DNA from: Mangifera indica
Lineage: Eukaryota > Streptophyta > Magnoliopsida > Sapindales > Anacardiaceae
Length of the DNA stretch: 64,000 nt
Reading direction: 5' to 3'
NCBI RefSeq assembly: GCF_011075055.1
Contig: NC_058143.1
Span: forward strand, 14,027,057-14,091,056
The position numbers were made by a program, and so were the translations under genes. A model generated the notes under the pieces. It saw only the letters and a list, made by a program, of their open reading frames with translations, had not been told where the DNA came from and searched no databases. This document shows positions 11,851 through 24,348 of this stretch, in pieces (position 1 is the first letter of the stretch; the number at the start of each line of letters is the position of its first letter).

Positions 11851-13450
11851 CATTTAATCCCATGTGCCCTTAATTCTAAATAATTTTCAAAACGTGCACT
11901 TTCTGAACGAAGCTAGAATAAACATAAAATTAAATTAAATGTATATGATAGCAAATAATGCAGCAGAAGGCGGTTAGGTTTTAGTCACGCTCACACGTTG
12001 TTTTCTGGTGGGCATGAATGAATGTTGACACAAATCCGCCATTCTTGCCCTCCAAAAATGGGAGTGTAATTCCTCAAAGTTTCTACACAATATTAAGCTA
12101 TATCTAGAAGAAGTCCAACTAATCATGCCTTTCTTCTCCCATAACCATTAATTGAAATCACCAATTTCTAGGATAATACTATCCTTACAATAATAGATAA
12201 GAATCAATAAAAAATTATTGACTCTATAATCACTGAATCAAACAAGTTAAAGATTTTATTATAATATGTTGTTAAAGTAGACTTGAATCTATTCTCTCGT
12301 ATACGTAAAATCATTTCTTTTGTCATTGAAACTATCCTTTAAAGATAACTTGTAATTATTATTGCAATCAATTCAAGAACAAAATTATGAGGTAAACGTA
12401 TTTATAATAGTTTAGGTAAGTTGTTAGAGTTTTTCTCATCTGATGTGAGAGTTTGAAATTGAGTTGAGAGTTTATTTATATTGAATGAAATGAATTGTTA
12501 AAATGCCTCTATAAGATCTTAAAACAATGGCTTGGGTTCAAGTTCGAGTCATGGTTGCTTATTTTCGATTCAATAGAACCGATTGACAATCAAACTCGAA
12601 TCAACTAAGTTCCAACCTAATGTTAATGTTCTTCATGTGTAAACAAAGAGGAGTACAACATGTTAGCTCTAATAAGTAAGTTCGGATTCATAATGATTCA
12701 TATTAATAATCAAGCCAAATCATACAAGACTGTTGAAATATATTGAACATATAAGTGTAAAAATCGAAACTCATATTACACAACACTAATTGATTTGTAT
12801 TAAAATTTAATCTATCAAACTTACATATTACTTATTTATATTGTTTTTATTATACATGAGACTTTTTTTAGTCTCCACGTAAATTACACATAAATCTGAA
12901 CTAAAAATGCAAACAAAATTTCAATCCTCCCTTAGGGATGTTCATAAATTTTTGTATTTTTCACATGCCATAAGTAGATTTGTTTATAAAAGCCAAAAAA
13001 AAAAGACGGATCTGATTATTTTCTCTATATCAAAGACAAGTCTAGCTTGTCACTCTCAAGAACTATATTTTTTGAAGAAATAAAATTTACGTTTCATCCA
13101 GGGCAAGGGTTTAGGCCAAAATGCAAAGAGACAAAAAATGGGGTTTGAAATCATCTTCATTCCAATGGCAAAGAATATAAACTGAACTTTGGATGGAAAT
13201 CGTACTAGCTAAAAAAGACGAGACACATTTTTATACAAAATTAGATTCATATTTTAAAATCTTACTGAAGCACAACAGTAAAGCAATGTGTGTCACGTGA
13301 ATCATTTCATCACCCTACGGTCCTACCCACCGTTCAACAAGTTTTGGAATGAAGGTGTGAATTATTTGATAAAATTGAAGGGCAAAGCACTTATTCCAAC
13401 CCAAAGATTCTGTATTTCCAAGTTTCTATCTTTTAATTTTGAAAAACTCT
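11851..13450. other. Intergenic, no gene recognised
   Basis: No coding frame with plausible composition or splice signals. A 61-codon frame at 13288-13473 has no recognisable domain. The part 12720-12880 is a dispersed repeat described separately. Confidence 0.4.
12725..12880. repeat. Dispersed repeat shared with 61680-62010
   Basis: The segment with GTGTAAAAATCGAAACTCAT, then AATTGATTTGTATTAAA, CTTACATATTACTTATTTA and GAGACTTTTTTT recurs near 61890-62010 with the same order of motifs, and in part at 61700-61760. Several copies in the same window argue for a transposable-element end, perhaps an LTR, but no coding part is present. Confidence 0.45.
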
Positions 13451-13764
13451 TTTACTCACTTATGAATTATTAGGTTTGATAGTTTTAAGAATAAAATTAT
13501 CATTTTATCTGTAATATTAAAAATAAACTAAAATTTTATCATTTTTTCTTTTCTAAACTCTAAAAACTAACCATTTTTCTTTAAACCAATTTTTAAAAAA
13601 TCATATACAAAAAATATGTATATATGATTTTATTGGTGAATAAATCATACTTAATCTTTATCGACCAAAACATAACTCTGTTAATGAATAATCTCTTCTA
13701 ACATTGGTACAAGGTTTGTAGTTTCCATGTTAACCCTTAGACTAGGTTCAATCCATGAGGCTTG

Positions 13765-14080
13765 GGATCAGAGTTAGATTTGAACCGAACCGAGTTCAAG
13801 TTTAGCTTGATTTGTATATAATAGAGCTCAAGTTTGAGCTCATTGCAGTTAAGTTCAAATTTGGTTTAAATTCAACTCAATTCGTTTTAAGTTTGAATTT
13901 TTAACTAGTTCGTTATTAAAACGACGTCGTTTTAATACATATTAATCAAAACGATATCATTTTGTATCAAAATGTTTAATTCGTAAATTTGACGAGCAAG
14001 CTCGAGCTTGTTTAACGCTGACTCATTTCATATTCATTTGAATAAGTTTGGTTTGAATTGAGTCCTACCTAGGATTGGTC
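13765..14080. mobile_element. GAGCTC-rich dispersed element, copy 1
   Basis: Contains GAACCGAACCGAGTTCAAG near the left end, repeated GAGCTCAAGTTTGAGCTC motifs, and a central AAAACGACGTCGTTTTAATA palindrome followed by a second related one (AAAACGATATCATTTTGTAT). The right end is AT-rich with TTTGAATTGAGTCCTACCTA. It shares this order with copies at 15480, 53414 and 55275. No coding capacity; likely a non-autonomous DNA element. Confidence 0.5.
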
Positions 14081-15479
14081 CTTAAAGGCTAGTCTCAAGG
14101 CCACTGTTGAATTCAATCTCTCCTTCCTTGGCCCAACTTGGTCTAGGGTTGTCCTTCCTGAAACCCGAAACCTAAAGCTCGAGCTTTTTGCCCAAACTCT
14201 ATCCTTCCCTCCACCCCATGTCTATCATGCATCGCTTCCTCCCCTCCCCTCCCCATCACTTAAACCCTCTTCATCTTAAACCTTCTTGTCGTAACTTTGC
14301 CATTATTGTTGTCACAATTGTACGCTAGGACACCACCCTCTAGACTTCAGTCTCGCTCTCCAAGGTCTCCCCCATTGTCGAGTCTTTGTTTCATATATCA
14401 ATAGACGTCTCTAGCATGCCAAATCTCATAGAAAGCTACATGCATGCAGGACATTACCTCCAGCTCTGCCTTGCCGGCATAACAAAGCCTATCTTCCATT
14501 GTTATAGCCTCTCAACCGTCTCGCCAGAAGGATTTCCCAATTAAAAGAACACAAATGCCAGATCGCTATTGTAGATGTTATGTACACATTAATATTTTAC
14601 AAGTTCTTTGATATCAAAGTTCCATTGGACCCAAACTCTTCAGATGCATCTCAATAATGAATGTATATTGATTTCCCTAGGTTGTGATTGATTTTTGCTA
14701 GAGAAGATGGAAGAAATGGTAGCGTTTTCATTAGGGATGATGTTGAATAGGCTTGTAAAGATGGAGGAGGAAGAAGCTGGAAAGGTATTGCCGGAGAAGC
14801 TGGAAGATAAGACAACGATTTTTATTATTTTTGTATTTTTTTCAAAATTTATGAAATGAAAATACCCATTTTGCCTTAACAGAGTTAAGTTTTGAGTGGA
14901 AAAAATGTTAATTACTCATGCAAATAATGTTCTAATTACACCCACTTGACTAATTGAGCTTGCTTAAAAAAATAAAAATAAAAATTATTAATTTTTATTT
15001 CTTATTTTTTATAAAAGCTTTCAACATTTAACCATTATCTCACCAACTCTAATTTTTTAGTGACCAATATCATTAGAATAAAAAGATGGTTCAATAGATG
15101 AAGAATATTTGTGATTAAATTTATCAATTACAAGAGTTTTTAATTGCTTTGTAAGTCATAATTACAAAAACAATTATTCTTCAAGCTATCATTCTCATAA
15201 ATATTAAATTTCATGTTTTTCACATAGTTTAAAGATATAAAAACATATCTTAATCTATCGTATTTTGAAATATACAAAACGTTAAGAGAATCAATGAAGA
15301 TTTCAGAAGAAATTGATTTCCCCTTGACCCATTTTCTTGATGATAGAAAAAAAGAATTTAAATTTTTCAATCTTTAAAATTTTGTTGTTATAAGTTTTTA
15401 GATTGTTGTTGTACAGTGTAGAAAGAGGACTAAACTTTGATTTATAACAATTAAATAAAACTTCTCATCAAAAGTTGTA
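14081..15479. other. Intergenic, GC-richer island without a recognised gene
   Basis: The piece 14100-14800 is less AT-rich than its surroundings and has pyrimidine-rich tracts (14190-14270), then purine-rich GAAGATGGAGGAGGAAGAAG on the right (14756-14775). This arrangement is often seen inside long inverted-repeat elements. I find no exon series or conserved domain. 14941-15479 is AT-rich with short meaningless frames. Confidence 0.35.
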
Positions 15480-15712
15480 TCTTTATTAGGGTTAGATTCT
15501 ATCCGAGCAAAGCTCAAGCTCGGTTTATATATAGTAGAGTTCGAGTTTGAGTTCAAGCTCGAGTTCATCGAAGTCAAACTCAAACTTTGTTCGAATTTAG
15601 TTCAGCTCATTTTGAGCTCAAATTTTTAATTATTTCGTTATTAAAACGATGTCGTTTTAATACATATTAGTTAAAATAACATTTTGAAAAATAAATTAAA
15701 ACGTCGTTTTAT
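15480..15712. mobile_element. GAGCTC-rich dispersed element, copy 2 (truncated)
   Basis: Starts with TTAGGGTTAGATTCTATCCG, then AAGCTCAAGCTCGGTTTATA, several GAGTTCGAGCTC variants, and AAAACGATGTCGTTTTAATA. The second palindrome is decayed and the right end is missing. The order matches the copy at 53414-53705. Confidence 0.5.
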
Positions 15713-15944
15713 GAGGTACCTCAAGAAAACATAAAATTAAATTAACTAATTACGTAATAACATGTTAGCCAAAAGACTTGTTCTCATCTAAGTTTTGAAA
15801 TATAATTATTTTATCTCAAATTTTTAAGTTTTTTTTTTTCCGTCTCTTTGATAACTATTTGAAGATAAGACAAAAAGCCGATGCCCATCTTCGATAAACA
15901 AATCTTCATTGACAAAAACAAAGAGACTTTTTTTTATAAACGGA

Positions 15945-16055
15945 GACAAAGAGATGAAGAGACGTCTCTTTGTTAACGTATAGGAAAAGAAAAAAATAAT
16001 CTTCATCTCTTTCTGGATAGAGACAAGAGACGTCTCTTCATCTCTTCGTGAACGG
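15945..16055. repeat. Inverted repeat with GAGACGTCTC palindromes
   Basis: The left arm (GGAGACAAAGAGATGAAGAG followed by ACGTCTCTTTG) and the right arm (GACAAGAGACGTCTCTTCAT followed by CTCTTCGTGAACGG) are inverted copies of about 33 bp separated by about 45 bp. Each arm holds its own AAGAGACGTCTCTT palindrome. Further GTCTCTTTG copies lie at 15840. Function is not known. Confidence 0.6.
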
Positions 16056-17530
16056 ATGTCTATGAAAAAATTGTTAGATTTTTAAACTTGAAAATAAAAA
16101 TGTAATAAAATTTTAATATTTTAAATATTTTTATTGAATGCCCTTATCTCTAATTAAAATTTTTAATAGATATTAATTCATAAGTTAAGTGTTTAAATTT
16201 TTAAAAGTTGATAAATGAGAGTTTGAGATTTCATTATAGAAATATTATGTGCATAATTTTTATATACAAATAATAATATATTATCTTGTGATTAAATAAT
16301 TAAAAATTGAAGATAAATTAAGATTTAATTATAAAAATAATATATAATTATTTATACATAATACTATAAAAAAAAAAAAATTATACACACTTTTATGGTT
16401 TCATTACACTTAGCTTACGTGGGAACGAGTCTTTCGGCCTAACATATTTTCTGTGTCGCTTGGAAGGGGCTCTGAAAAGAGAAAGAATTGGGCTTCACAG
16501 ATTGCCAGGTCATCGCTTCTGGTTTTCTCAAAGTTGACGGGCTTTAATCCACATGAACCAGCGGCAGCCTATCTTTGCCCCCACCGAAATAGAATTCCTT
16601 AGAATTCCTACGAATTCCAAATCCTTACGTCTTCTCGTCCTCCTCAAAATGCAGCTCTTTTTTTTTTTTTTTTTATGAAATCAATTAGACGGAATTATTT
16701 TCCAGTATTTATCTTTTATTATTATTCTCTCTTTATATTATTAGTTTTGGTATGAAAATAATAATTAAAAAAAAGGTAGAAAAAAATCAAATAAAATTCA
16801 TAAAAATAAATAAATATATTATTTATTTATATATTAAACAGTTGAGTCGCATGATTGGCTTCGGCATCTCGTTTTAAGATATTCTCGTCCTTTGTCGTAA
16901 CGTAACCAATTTCGCCCTTTTCCATTCCTTCTACTGTACCGCTCTTTTATTTTTAGCCCTTTATTTATTACAAAATTTCCCATAAGCATGTGGGGATGTC
17001 ACTGAAAAGACCATTTGCTCCCCAGACGGTCAATTACAAAGATAATTCTCATTCTTTATAGAGAAAATAATTTTTTTTTAATATTTTTATTGTTGCTTGT
17101 TGTAATTTTGACTATAAGATAATATTAGTACAAATAGAGTAGTTTTTAGATTTATTGATAATAAATAAATTATATATAAAAATGGATATAGCCTCAGATG
17201 GTCGGAGGGCAAAATGGTAAGTTGACAAATTTCAAACCAATCTCATGCCTTAAATGAAATATGAGAAAGATCAAGGGCGTCATTTGGAAATTTACAAAAC
17301 TTGCTTGCTGTCCAATTAAACGCCAAAGAAACATCAAAATCAACAGGCACGGACAAAACATACAAACAAAGCAAAACCGTCTCCTGTCAACGTCAAAAAT
17401 TAACTCCATTTTATTTCATTTTGGTTTTTTTTTTTTTAAATAAACTACTCAACCACCACCACCGCCTCCTCCACATAGAAGAACGTCGGTTTCATTTGTC
17501 GTGGCTACTTTTGAATTTCTCGCGAGCGAC
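16056..17530. other. Intergenic region upstream of the ATG18-like gene
   Basis: AT-rich with poly-T and poly-A runs (16370, 16660). A more complex 16390-16640 part has no exon-like frame. 17440-17530 is probably transcribed leader of the downstream gene (CCACCACCACCGCCTCCTCC at 17453). No TATA box could be fixed. Confidence 0.35.
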
Positions 17531-17535
17531 GATTT

Positions 17536-17562
17536 ATGATCGCCTGGTTGACTCGCCGGTGA
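17536..17562 (+). promoter_or_regulatory. Upstream open reading frame of the ATG18-like gene
   Basis: An ATG at 17536 opens a frame of eight codons (MIAWLTRR) closed by TGA at 17560-17562, 42 bases before the main ATG at 17605. If the transcript starts upstream of it, ribosomes meet this short frame first, which commonly lowers translation of the main frame. The transcript start is inferred. Confidence 0.5.
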
Positions 17563-17604
17563 CGCCCCGGTGGCCGGTCAATTTTTTGGACTATCGTTTT
17601 GACT

Positions 17605-20600
17605 ATGAAGAGCAATCACAATAACATTAACAGCAATGGAAATCATATTGTTAATCATAAGAACGGGAAATTGATTCCGAATTCGTTGAAGTTCATTTCT
17701 TCTTGTATTAAAACCGCTTCTTCAGGTATCAGGTCAGCTGGTGCCTCTGTAGCCGCTTCTATTTCCAGCGATTCTCAGGAGAATAAAGACCAGGTTCAGT
17801 CAATCATTTGTTCATTTTTAGTTTTAGATTGTTTAAGTTAGTAAGTTGATGTATTTTAAGTTGTTGATGAAGTTCGAATCTTGTTTGGATTAATTTTTTG
17901 GAATTGTATTGTTTGATGAGAAAGTTTTAGCGATGTTGTTGTATGGTTGCTGAGAAAATTTGGATTCAGTTTGTTAGGTAGCTGAGAAAGTGAAGAAATA
18001 AAGTAAATGAATAAATTTGTGATTAATTAATTAATAAGCCTGATAACATATAAGTAGTAGATGATTATTCATCAATTGTGATATCTAAGAATGATGAAAA
18101 GATGATAGTGCTAAACAATTTTTCTGACTCTTATTGGCCACCAAGTTGAGAATTTTAGAGTTAGATTAGATTTGCTGAAAATGATGGCTTGGAACCAGCT
18201 AGTTGTGTGATTCAAGCAATGAAGTGAAGTTTTTTTAATGCAAATAAAATGAGTTCTGGTTATACTTGTTATAGTGGTATAAATAACTTCCTAAAGCGGT
18301 TGCGGTGGAGGTGGAGTATGCTTATGCCAACACTATTTAGATTGTTAACTGATAGAATCCACCTGCAAATTTCAACCAACACAGCAGATTACAATTGATT
18401 TAAAATAGTCTCGTTTTATTTATCAATTCAGCAAGACAATTCTCTTTTTACAACCACTGCACCAACCAGACAAGCAGGGTGAACAAATGGAAACAGAAAG
18501 TTGGATATTTTTGGCAATTCAAGGAGCCGGTGACCTTCCTTTTGAGCCAACGACTGCCCAATACCCAAAACAATATACCCCCTCTCTTCCCTTATTTCCC
18601 ATCCTTATCTCATTCTCCTTCTTGAGCGACTTTTTTTTTGGTAAGTATTCTTGAGCCACATTTCCCTTCCCATAATCAAAAATTTTTCCAATTTCAGCTA
18701 TGGTCCCCTGGTGTGATTATCATTTGCTCTTTCTTTCACACCACTTGCATTAAACCTTCAATGCTGAGGCTGGTGTTTTAACATTAACTGATGGTAAAAT
18801 CCAGCTCGCTATTTGTGAATCAATATTAATTGATAAAAGTCAAGGTTAGGGATCTCGATTTCGCATGCTGAATGCTCACTATTTACTATTTTTTAAAGGT
18901 TTCTCTGTTGGAGGTACTCAGATTGATGTCTGATTCATGCATGCTTGACAAAGAAATCTGCTGTTAATATTCATTTCAGTTTCCAAATTTATTAATAGGC
19001 TGACTGGTCATCCAATAAGAAAGAATATGGAGATTTTAATTATATGCTGGTGGATGATTTCTAGGTTAACAAGATGGATTACCAAAGGTCCTTTCTGTGA
19101 ATAAATATTAGTCGAAAGGAACTCGATCTTTTAATTTTTTTTAAAACTGAAGCTTCCATGGAAAAATTCTTTATTACTTCTGAAGAAAAGGATAGATAAG
19201 GGGATTTTTGTTTGATCTTGACTGAGAATTCTCCTGCTTGAACAAGAATTTGAGCAAGTGAGAATGATATATTTAGCAATATGATAATGGATTTTTCAAG
19301 TAAACAGAGTGCATTCTGTGTTTTCATAGAGAGGTGATGCAGCAACCAATTATTGGCTACTGGGCTTACAGTTGCACTAGTTTGTAACATTGTGTTTAGA
19401 AGAATTCAAGAATTAACTTCTCCATTTTGTAAAATTGCCAACATTAATTTGAAGAGGTCAATCATGGTCCCTATTTCCATCTGTTGTCAATGATGGATAG
19501 TATGATTACTATTGTATGCATTTAGGCTGCATTCTTGTTACCTTAATTTTACTAGCATCATTTGAATGTTTTTTTTGGTCAAACAGGTATTGTGGTCTTC
19601 ATTTGACAGACTAGAGGTTAGTCCATCTTCCTATAGACGTGTTCTCTTACTTGGATACACCAATGGTTTTCAAGTTCTTGACGTCGAAGAGGCCTCTAAT
19701 GTCAGTGAACTTGTTTCAAGGCGTGATGATCCAGTTACATTTTTACAGATGCAGCCCTTCCCTGCAAAGTCTGAACATCATGAAGGATATAGAAATTCTC
19801 ATCCTTTACTCCTAGTTGTAGCGTGTGACGAATCAAAGAGCAGTTCAGGTTTGTTACCTACAGGGAGAGATTGGCTGGTAAGAGATGGTTATGATGAGCC
19901 TCAAGTAGGAAACCTTGCCACTGCTCCCAGAGCTGTTCGATTTTACTCATTAAGGTCTCATAACTATGTGCATATTCTCAGATTCCGATCAACTGTTTAT
20001 ATGATTAGATGCAGTCCTCGAATAGTGGCTGTGGGTCTTGCCTCTCAAGTAAGAATTAGCTTTTGTTAATATTTTGCAGAAGTATCTTGAAGTTTATTTT
20101 GTAACCAGATCACTTTACTAATATATTCCAGATAAAATTGGACAGATATGATTGGCTTTAATTATTTAAAGATATTGGTGTAATGTTCACCTGATTTTTA
20201 GACAACCCAGAATGCTCAATTTGATAGTTATAGGTTTAATAATTGGGGCGGATATTTTGTTGCCATAACATGAATATTGTGTATTTCAGTTGATAAAAGT
20301 TTCTATATGAAGTTAAACAATGTAAACCTGGCTAATATATTTGTATTTTTTTCAATTGCAGATATATTGCTTTGATGCTCTCACTCTCGAAAATAAGTTT
20401 AGTGTCCTTACTTATCCTGTCCCTCAATTGGGAGGCCAAGTAGTGCCTGGGGTTAATATTGGATATGGTCCAATGGCTGTGGGTCCCCGATGGTTAGCTT
20501 ATACCTCCAACAACCCATTGCTCCCGAATGCTGGCCGCTTGAGCCCACAAAGTCTTACTCCTCCAGGTGTAAGTCCATCAACTTCACCTAGCAATGGAAG

Positions 20601-23013
20601 TCTGGTGGCTCGGTATGCTATGGAATCTGGTAAACAGTTAGCTGCAGGGTTGATAAATTTGGGTGACATGGGCTATAAAACTTTGTCTAGATACTACCAA
20701 GATATTGTCCCTGATGGTTCTAGTCCTCCTTTATCTTCCAATTCAAGCTGGAAAGTTCCACGTGGTGCATCACATTCAGCAGAAACTGATATTGCTGGGA
20801 TGGTTAGTCTTTGAACACCTCAGAACCACATTTTTTATGTTATTCTAAAAACATTATTTGTCTCTCATTATGTCCACCAGAAAATTAAAGTTCATTATTC
20901 ATATATATGTTTGCATGTTGTCTTGTGTACACAAAATTGTATCTTTTGGTTCAACTGACATGGAGTAGGATCTCCTGAGATGCTTTATTTTAATCAGTAA
21001 CACCTAGATATACTGAAAAGCAAAGGATGCAATGGGTTTTATCTGTTAAGCAATTGACATCTACACATGACTTGATGATTTCTATCTCTTATTTGGTTGA
21101 CCTTTTTGCAGGTTGTTGTGAAAGATTTTGTGTCCAGGGCTGTCATATCACAGTTTCGAGCTCATACCAGTCCAATTTCTGCTCTATGTTTTGATCCAAG
21201 TGGAACTTTATTGGTGACTGCATCAATACATGGAAATAATATAAATGTTTTCCGGATCCTGCCATCCTGTGCAAAACATCGAACATCTACAGCCTCTCAA
21301 AACTATGATTGGAGTTCTTCTCACGTGCACCTTTATAAGCTTCATCGTGGCATGACATCAGCTGTATGTTCTTGCCCCCTTTTCTTCCAAATTTGTTATC
21401 TCTAGAATGTTAATAGAGTTCTTTGTGCTTATGTTTACTGAACATAATGTTAATAGAGTTCTTTGTGCTTCTGTTTAATGTACAGGTGATACAAGATATT
21501 TGTTTTAGTAATTATAGCCAGTGGGTTGCCATTGTTACATCAAGGGGAACTTGCCACATTTTTGTTCTTGCCCCTTTTGGTGGTGAGACTGTGCTTCAAA
21601 TACAGAATACTAATGTAGACGGGCCTTGTCTCACACCAGTCCTTTCTCTACCATGGTGGTCTGATCCATTTTTCATGACAAATCAACATTCTTTTCCTTC
21701 ATCACCACCAGTACCTGTTACGCTCTCTGTGGTTAGCAGAATAAAAAATAATAATTCTGGTTGGCTTAATACAGTTAGCAATGCTGCATCTTCTGCAGCA
21801 GGAAAGGCCTTCGTTCCATCTGGTGCAGTAGCTGCCCTCTTTCATAGTTCTGTGCCTCAGGATTTGCTACCTGCTCACCTAAAAGTCAATGCTTTAGAGC
21901 ACTTAATGGTTTTCACTCCTTCTGGTAATGTTGTTCAGTATAAATTACTATCATCTACTAGAGGAGAGACAAGTGAAACCTCTCTGGGAACAGGGCAGAG
22001 TTTTTCTGCACAGATACAAGATGAGGAGTTAGCAGTAAAAGTTGAACCTGTTCAATGGTGGGATGTGTGTCGAAGAACAGATTGGCCTGAAAGAGAGGAG
22101 TGCATTTCTGGAATTTCTGTTGGTCCGAAAGAAGTTTCAGAGATGATCATGGATACTTCTGATTGTGAAGATAATGATACTGGGCATAAGGAGTTTGTAA
22201 AACTCCATGACCAATCTCACTTATATATTGCCAATGCAGAGGTGCAGATGAGCTCTGGACGGATACTTCTCTGGCAAAATCCCAAGGTATTTACTATATA
22301 AATGTGTGAGATGTTCCTATTTGTTGCTGTTATTAGCTTTGTTCATTTTCTTCATTATTTTAGATACACTTCTATACAATGAATCCTTCGGAGGCTGATG
22401 AGCAAGATTCCACTAAAGAACAAACTGGTGGAGAGATTAAAGTTGAGAAGATTCCTGTTCATTATGTTGAGGTTAGGCGGAAGGATTTACTGCCTGTTTT
22501 TGACCATTTTCACAAGATTCAATCCGTCTGGAATGAGAGGTAATTTTGAAGCTATTTTTGCATCCAAGTCATTTTCTTCGTATTATACTTATAACAGTAA
22601 GACAACCAGAAATCTACTTTTAACTTTGGGCAGCCATGAGGATTAGGGTCAAAAGTTTATGCTTCAAATTTAAATGGTCACTAGGAGGTGTATGTGAGAT
22701 AAAGACATGTTAGGTTATAGACGTTAACCAATTCTTTGGTAGTAATTAATTTTAAGTTGTCCCAGCAAGTGTGAATGTCTGTAAAAAAATACATATCTTC
22801 ATTCATTCCATTTGCATTTCAACATATAGTATGGTACAGTTTTTTTTTTCTAAATAATTTGAGCTTTTTCTTGTTTTTATCTCTTTGTTTCATAGTCTCT
22901 TAACCATTTGCTTTTAACCTTCATATATGTAGCACCTTTCCCATCAATGTAACCAGCTCCACATGCACTCAGAAATTTAGAACTTTGGTGCATGACTGTG
23001 TGTCCCTATGGCA

Positions 23014-23048
<35 letters not shown>

Positions 23049-24348
23049 GCTGTAGTGGGGTTTTTTCATTATATGAGAAGGTGCCCAGCTTTGCTGGTTT
23101 ATGGATATGAACCTTCTTCCCTATTGTCATTGTATCAATTTACTTCTTTTTTTTAGGGGCATTATTGGAAGAAAATCTACAGTTTCACTTTCTGAGTCTT
23201 ATGAAGCCAAAGAGAAGTATTTTGAAGAAACTGATACTTCAGAATCTAAGTCAGCTTCACCTCACTCAGTTGAAAACTCAGATGGTAGTATGACTTATTT
23301 AAAAATAAATAAGAGATATATTCCATGATTGATGCTTTTAAACTAGTGTAACTCATTTCTTATGTGGTGTTTCTGTCAGGATCATCAAAGATTACTTATC
23401 CATCCATAAACGGGAATGAAAATTTTGGTACAGGAAAAAGCAGGTTTGATTTGGCATCAGCTACACTGAATCAAATCTTGCTCAAAGAAGGAAAGGGTTC
23501 AATTTTGTTGAAACAGTCTGCGGTAAATGGTTCTCCCATAGAGAATAGCAATTTTCCAAATATTATATCATCTATAACAGGTGGCTCACTTTCTTCTGGA
23601 GGAGCCATAGCAAAAGAGGTTCAGTCATCAACCAGTAATGGGACTGCTGAAATTATAAACGTAAGTTCTAATCATTTCAAATTGAGTACAAGCACTATAG
23701 ATGACAGCCCAGTAGAAGAATTGCTGGATTTTGAACATTTTTTCCAAGAACCCTGCAAAGCTTCAGCCTCAAATGAATCTCGTGAACCTGCTGGAATTGT
23801 CACTGATGTTAACAGCAGCAACAGTCCTTGTGATAAAGATAAATCTGAAGAAGATTGTGAAAATGATAAATCCGAGGACGATTGTGATCATGATGACATG
23901 CTTGGAGGTGTTTTTGCCTTCTCAGAAGAAGGTACAAATTTGAAAATTGTTTATGATTATTGTTATTTATGTGTCATTTTGTGCTTTAGGATAATCAGTA
24001 TCATAAGTTCTGGACTATCATTGAAATTGAAATTTGAGATTTTTTAGAGTCTCCAAGAGATGCATAATTAAATAATTTTTAATCCAAGAAATGAATATGA
24101 CAGTAATATTTAATACATTCACTGTTTTAAAGAGGAAGTGTGCTGCTTTCAAAATTATGCACATATGATGTGCCATAAATCTTTTATATCATTTGCAATA
24201 CTTCTAATAGATAATATGCCCTTTAGTTCTTGTTTCATTTCCTTAATTAAGTTGAAATTGAAGAGTTGCATCTCCATATACGCCATGTTCACATTATCTT
24301 ATGAAATTCTGATCCTCGTGGTGTTGCCAATTCTTCGCTGCAGGTTGA
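17605..24348 (+). CDS. ATG18: Autophagy-related protein 18 f/g/h type (beta-propeller plus BCAS3 domain)
   Basis: PROPPIN-type WD40 propeller expected to bind PI3P/PI(3,5)P2 on autophagic or endosomal membranes. Nine coding exons give 1001 aa: 17605-17793, 19587-20048, 20362-20802, 21112-21363, 21486-22286, 22364-22539, 23157-23284, 23380-23931 and 24344-24348. The N-terminus (LIPNSLKFISSCIKTASSGI), VLWSSFDRLEV and LGYTNGFQVLDVEE are typical of the plant f/g/h group. The lipid-binding FRRG motif of classical ATG18 is LHRG here (441-444), followed by a DICFSNYSQWVAIVTSRGTC segment. The long C-terminal part fits the BCAS3-like domain of this group, then an acidic Ser/Asp-rich tail ending MLGGVFAFSEEG. 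The last exon adds only two bases and TGA. Start: the ATG is followed by MKSN, usual for homologs. Family assignment is very confident; whether g, h or f is not resolved, and the last exon is inferred. Confidence 0.9.
21409..21485 (+). repeat. Tandem duplication at the 3' end of ATG18-like intron 4
   Basis: AATGTTAATAGAGTTCTTTG occurs twice about 40 bp apart (21409 and 21448), each followed by TGCTT(A/C)TGTTTA. The second copy ends in the used acceptor TGTACAG (21479-21485). Only the second copy carries the AG acceptor, so the duplication added a second branch-site and polypyrimidine region without a competing 3' site. Confidence 0.7.
23018..23046. repeat. GA microsatellite
   Basis: An uninterrupted GA dinucleotide run of about fourteen units inside intron 6 of the ATG18-like gene. 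Likely length-polymorphic. Confidence 0.9.
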
